Shown here in pieces: positions 6,288 through 7,683 of a DNA stretch of 7,683 bases. Below the pieces are notes generated by a model. It was not told the DNA's origin and searched no databases. It worked only from the letters and a program-made list of their open reading frames with translations. Within the stretch, counting starts at the first letter, position 1, and the number at the start of each line of letters is the position of its first letter. The stretch comes from a bacterium. GTDB lineage: Bacteria > Ratteibacteria > UBA8468 > B48-G9 > DTJG01. The DNA lies in contig JAOAAW010000009.1 in NCBI GenBank assembly GCA_026418655.1, positions 1 through 7,683 of the forward strand, written 5' to 3'. Both the position numbers and the translations under genes were made by a program.

Positions 6288-6653
6288 ATGGCTAAACTTA
6301 AATTCAATGCGGATTTCATGGGTCCTGAGTATACAATTGAAAAGAAGGATGTTTTTATTGGTAGAAGTCCTGATAATGATATAACAATTCCAGATTATCG
6401 AATTTTCGCCACATTGCCATTGGCAATTCAGAATGCAAGATATAGAACACTCAGGCATGTTTCAAGAAGACATGCGATAATTCAGTACATAGACGATAAA
6501 TATTACCTAATAGATGTAGGAAATGATGGTAAGGGTAGTAGTCATGGAACCTTTGTTAATAATGAACGCATTACTCCCGGTATAAGGTGTGAACTCAAGT
6601 CAGGAGATAGAATAAAATTTGCAGAAATTGAATGCCTGTTTACACTTGAATAG
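6288..6653 (+). CDS. Small stand-alone FHA-domain protein
   Basis: The 121-residue product is a single forkhead-associated domain, a phosphothreonine-binding module used in signalling and assembly in the cytoplasm. Gly25-Arg26 in FIGRSPDNDITIPD, Ser59/His62 in VSRRHAIIQY, and GTFVN at 87-91 followed by ELKSGDRIKFA are the family's signature residues, so phosphopeptide binding should be intact. Between strand IPD (34-36) and VSRRH (58-62) is an insert of about 20 residues (37-57); most FHA domains have about five there. It has no transmembrane segment, signal peptide or second domain. GGAG (6280-6283) lies 4 bases before the ATG. It is followed after 65 bases by clpB on the same strand. No Ser/Thr kinase or phosphatase is visible to identify a partner. 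The family is secure and the role unknown. Confidence 0.9.
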   Translation: MAKLKFNADFMGPEYTIEKKDVFIGRSPDNDITIPDYRIFATLPLAIQNARYRTLRHVSRRHAIIQYIDDKYYLIDVGNDGKGSSHGTFVNNERITPGIRCELKSGDRIKFAEIECLFTLE

Positions 6654-6669
6654 TTTTTTGAAACCATTT
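6645..6669 (+). promoter_or_regulatory. Possible heat-shock (sigma-32-like) promoter of clpB
   Basis: CTTGAA (6645-6650, inside the FHA gene end) is followed by CCATTT (6664-6669), resembling the CTTGAA...CCCCATnT layout of sigma-32 promoters, which drive clpB in enterobacteria. The -10 half lacks two of the C bases and the spacing is slightly short. The sigma factor of this organism is unknown, so this is a weak call. Confidence 0.2.
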
Positions 6670-6673
6670 CAAA
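6657..6673. repeat. Perfect 7-bp inverted repeat upstream of clpB
   Basis: TTTGAAA-CCA-TTTCAAA has both arms exact. It lies 3 bases after the FHA stop and 45 bases before the clpB ATG. It is not the CIRCE element (TTAGCACTC type), and it is too AT-rich and lacks a following T-run to be a good terminator. A repressor site in the clpB leader is the simplest alternative. Confidence 0.45.
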
Positions 6674-6706
6674 CTTTCATCAATCAAAATATTAGAAAAT
6701 TAATTC

Positions 6707-6714
6707 AGAGGTGA
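6707..6714 (+). promoter_or_regulatory. Strong Shine-Dalgarno site of clpB
   Basis: AGAGGTGA is nearly the full complement of the 16S anti-Shine-Dalgarno, 4 bases before the ATG at 6719. It is the strongest ribosome site in the window and fixes the clpB start. Confidence 0.75.
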
Positions 6715-6718
6715 CCAT

Positions 6719-7683
6719 ATGAACTTTGATAAATTTACAACAAAAAGCCAGGAAGTATTAATACAGGCTCAAGCGCTTGCACAGCAGAATCATCATCAAC
6801 AGATTGATACGGTTCATTTAGTGTTGAGCATGCTTGAAAGCGATTTTATCAATGAACTTTTGAATCAGATGCAGGTTGATTCCAGAGCCATAAAAAATCG
6901 TTTATCAGAGGAACTTAAAAAAATACCTCAAGTTAAAGGCGCTTCAGGTCAGGTATATATTTCACCAACCCTGAATAGTATCCTCATTCAGGCACAGCAG
7001 GAGGCAAAAAATTTTGGAGATGAATATATAAGTCTGGAACATATCCTTCTTGCACTGTGCGAAATAGAAAGTAACGTTAAATCTATTTTAAAAAATGCCG
7101 GAATTTTTAAGGAAAGAGTTTTTAAATTTATTGAACAGATTCGTGGAGGCGAAAAGGCTTCTGAACCTGGGGCAGAGGATAAATATCAGGCACTTAAAAA
7201 GTTTACCAGGGATCTGACAGATCTTGCTGAAAAAGGGAAACTGGACCCTGTTATTGGAAGGGATGAGGAGATAAGGCGCGTGACACAGGTTCTCTGCAGG
7301 AGAACAAAAAACAATCCAGTACTTATCGGAGAACCAGGAGTTGGTAAAACCGCAATTGTTGAAGGGCTCGCACGCAGGATAGTCGCTGGGGATGTTCCAG
7401 AAAGCCTCAAGAAGAAAAGAATTCTAATGCTCGACCTCGGTAGTCTCGTTGCAGGAACGAAATACAGGGGAGAATTTGAAGATAGGCTTAAGGGAATTCT
7501 GAGAGAAATTGAAAAGAGAGAAGGAGAGATAATTCTATTTATAGATGAACTTCATACGCTTGTTGGAGCAGGTGCTGCCGAAGGTGCTATTGATGCCTCG
7601 AACATGCTGAAACCTGCCCTTGCCAGAGGTACCCTACGATGCATAGGAGCAACAACGCTTGATGAGTATAGAAAGTACATAGA
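6719..7683 (+). CDS. clpB: ClpB disaggregase, N-terminal part (3' end outside window)
   Basis: The frame stays open from ATG 6719 to the window edge, giving 321 residues of a protein that is usually about 860. ClpB is a hexameric AAA+ chaperone that, with DnaK, pulls proteins out of aggregates in the cytoplasm. Residues 1 to about 145 are the Clp N-domain pair of repeats (MNFDKFTTKSQEVLIQAQ; SPTLNSILIQAQQEA with SLEHILLAL). NBD1 then begins: KFTRDLTDLAEKGKLDPVIG, Walker A GEPGVGKT at 204-211 (Lys210), pore loop Lys248-Tyr249 in KYRGEFEDRL, Walker B ILFIDE with Asp276-Glu277, and GATTLDEYRKYI. The stretch NMLKPALARGTLRCIGATTL is ClpB-like rather than ClpC-like. The middle coiled-coil domain and NBD2 lie beyond the edge. 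Its start is set by the strong ribosome site. It may be cotranscribed with the FHA gene or have its own stress promoter. Confidence 0.95.
   Translation, partial: MNFDKFTTKSQEVLIQAQALAQQNHHQQIDTVHLVLSMLESDFINELLNQMQVDSRAIKNRLSEELKKIPQVKGASGQVYISPTLNSILIQAQQEAKNFGDEYISLEHILLALCEIESNVKSILKNAGIFKERVFKFIEQIRGGEKASEPGAEDKYQALKKFTRDLTDLAEKGKLDPVIGRDEEIRRVTQVLCRRTKNNPVLIGEPGVGKTAIVEGLARRIVAGDVPESLKKKRILMLDLGSLVAGTKYRGEFEDRLKGILREIEKREGEIILFIDELHTLVGAGAAEGAIDASNMLKPALARGTLRCIGATTLDEYRKYI

Noticed and set aside
6657..6680. Terminator after the FHA gene
   Set aside because: The 7-bp stem is almost all A/T pairs and is preceded, not followed, by the T-run on the plus strand.
6288..7683. Type VI secretion (FHA plus ClpV-like ATPase)
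   Set aside because: The ATPase N-domain and NBD1 read as canonical ClpB rather than ClpV, and no Tss-type genes are present in the window.
1..7683. CRISPR array, insertion sequence, toxin-antitoxin pair or phage genes
   Set aside because: No regularly spaced repeats, transposase motifs, terminal inverted repeats around a gene, or small toxin-like pairs were seen.

Overview
This is a gene-dense, AT-rich bacterial window with short intergenic gaps, overlapping start/stop codons and ordinary Shine-Dalgarno sites. The housekeeping genes (clpB, a 23S rRNA U5-methyltransferase, Maf, a tRNA-Val, an AlaC-type aminotransferase) are bacterial. The mix of a secreted transglutaminase-like protein, a beta-propeller-like tail, a rubrerythrin and a Maf-methyltransferase fusion suggests an uncultivated, probably anaerobic or microaerophilic lineage. 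I cannot name the phylum from sequence alone. No plasmid, phage, insertion sequence or CRISPR signature is visible.

Layout. (1) 3-251, plus: the 3' end of a gene that begins upstream, with beta-propeller-like repeats. It overlaps by ATGA the next gene (248-2203), which encodes an exported 651-residue protein with beta-sandwich regions and a transglutaminase/cysteine-protease-like core with an intact Cys-His-Asp triad. (2) 2207-4132, minus: one long gene joining a complete Maf nucleotide pyrophosphatase to a complete RlmD/RumA-type iron-sulfur 23S rRNA uracil-C5 methyltransferase. It meets the upstream gene tail to tail with 3 bases between them. (3) 4133-4220: a short divergent promoter region. 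(4) 4221-6138, plus: a compact three-gene operon of a rubredoxin-less rubrerythrin, a free-standing 79-residue lipoyl-domain protein and an AlaC-like aminotransferase. The last two overlap by one base (TAATG). (5) 6139-6212, minus: tRNA-Val(GAC), whose 3' end abuts the alaC stop codon and whose extended -10 promoter is almost on top of its 5' end. (6) 6288-6653, plus: a small FHA-domain protein with an unusual insert. (7) 6719-end, plus: the N-terminal half of ClpB, cut by the window edge, preceded by a perfect 7-bp inverted repeat.

How the genes may work together. The first two are translationally coupled and probably act outside the cytoplasm on carbohydrate or protein. The fusion gene joins nucleotide-pool or modified-nucleotide cleanup to rRNA modification. 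The rubrerythrin-lipoyl-AlaC operon links oxidative-stress protection, a swinging-arm carrier and alanine/glutamate transamination; the carrier has no partner dehydrogenase in view. FHA and ClpB are co-directional, but their co-function is unproven. The points most worth a second look are the Maf-RlmD fusion and the orphan lipoyl protein coupled to AlaC.
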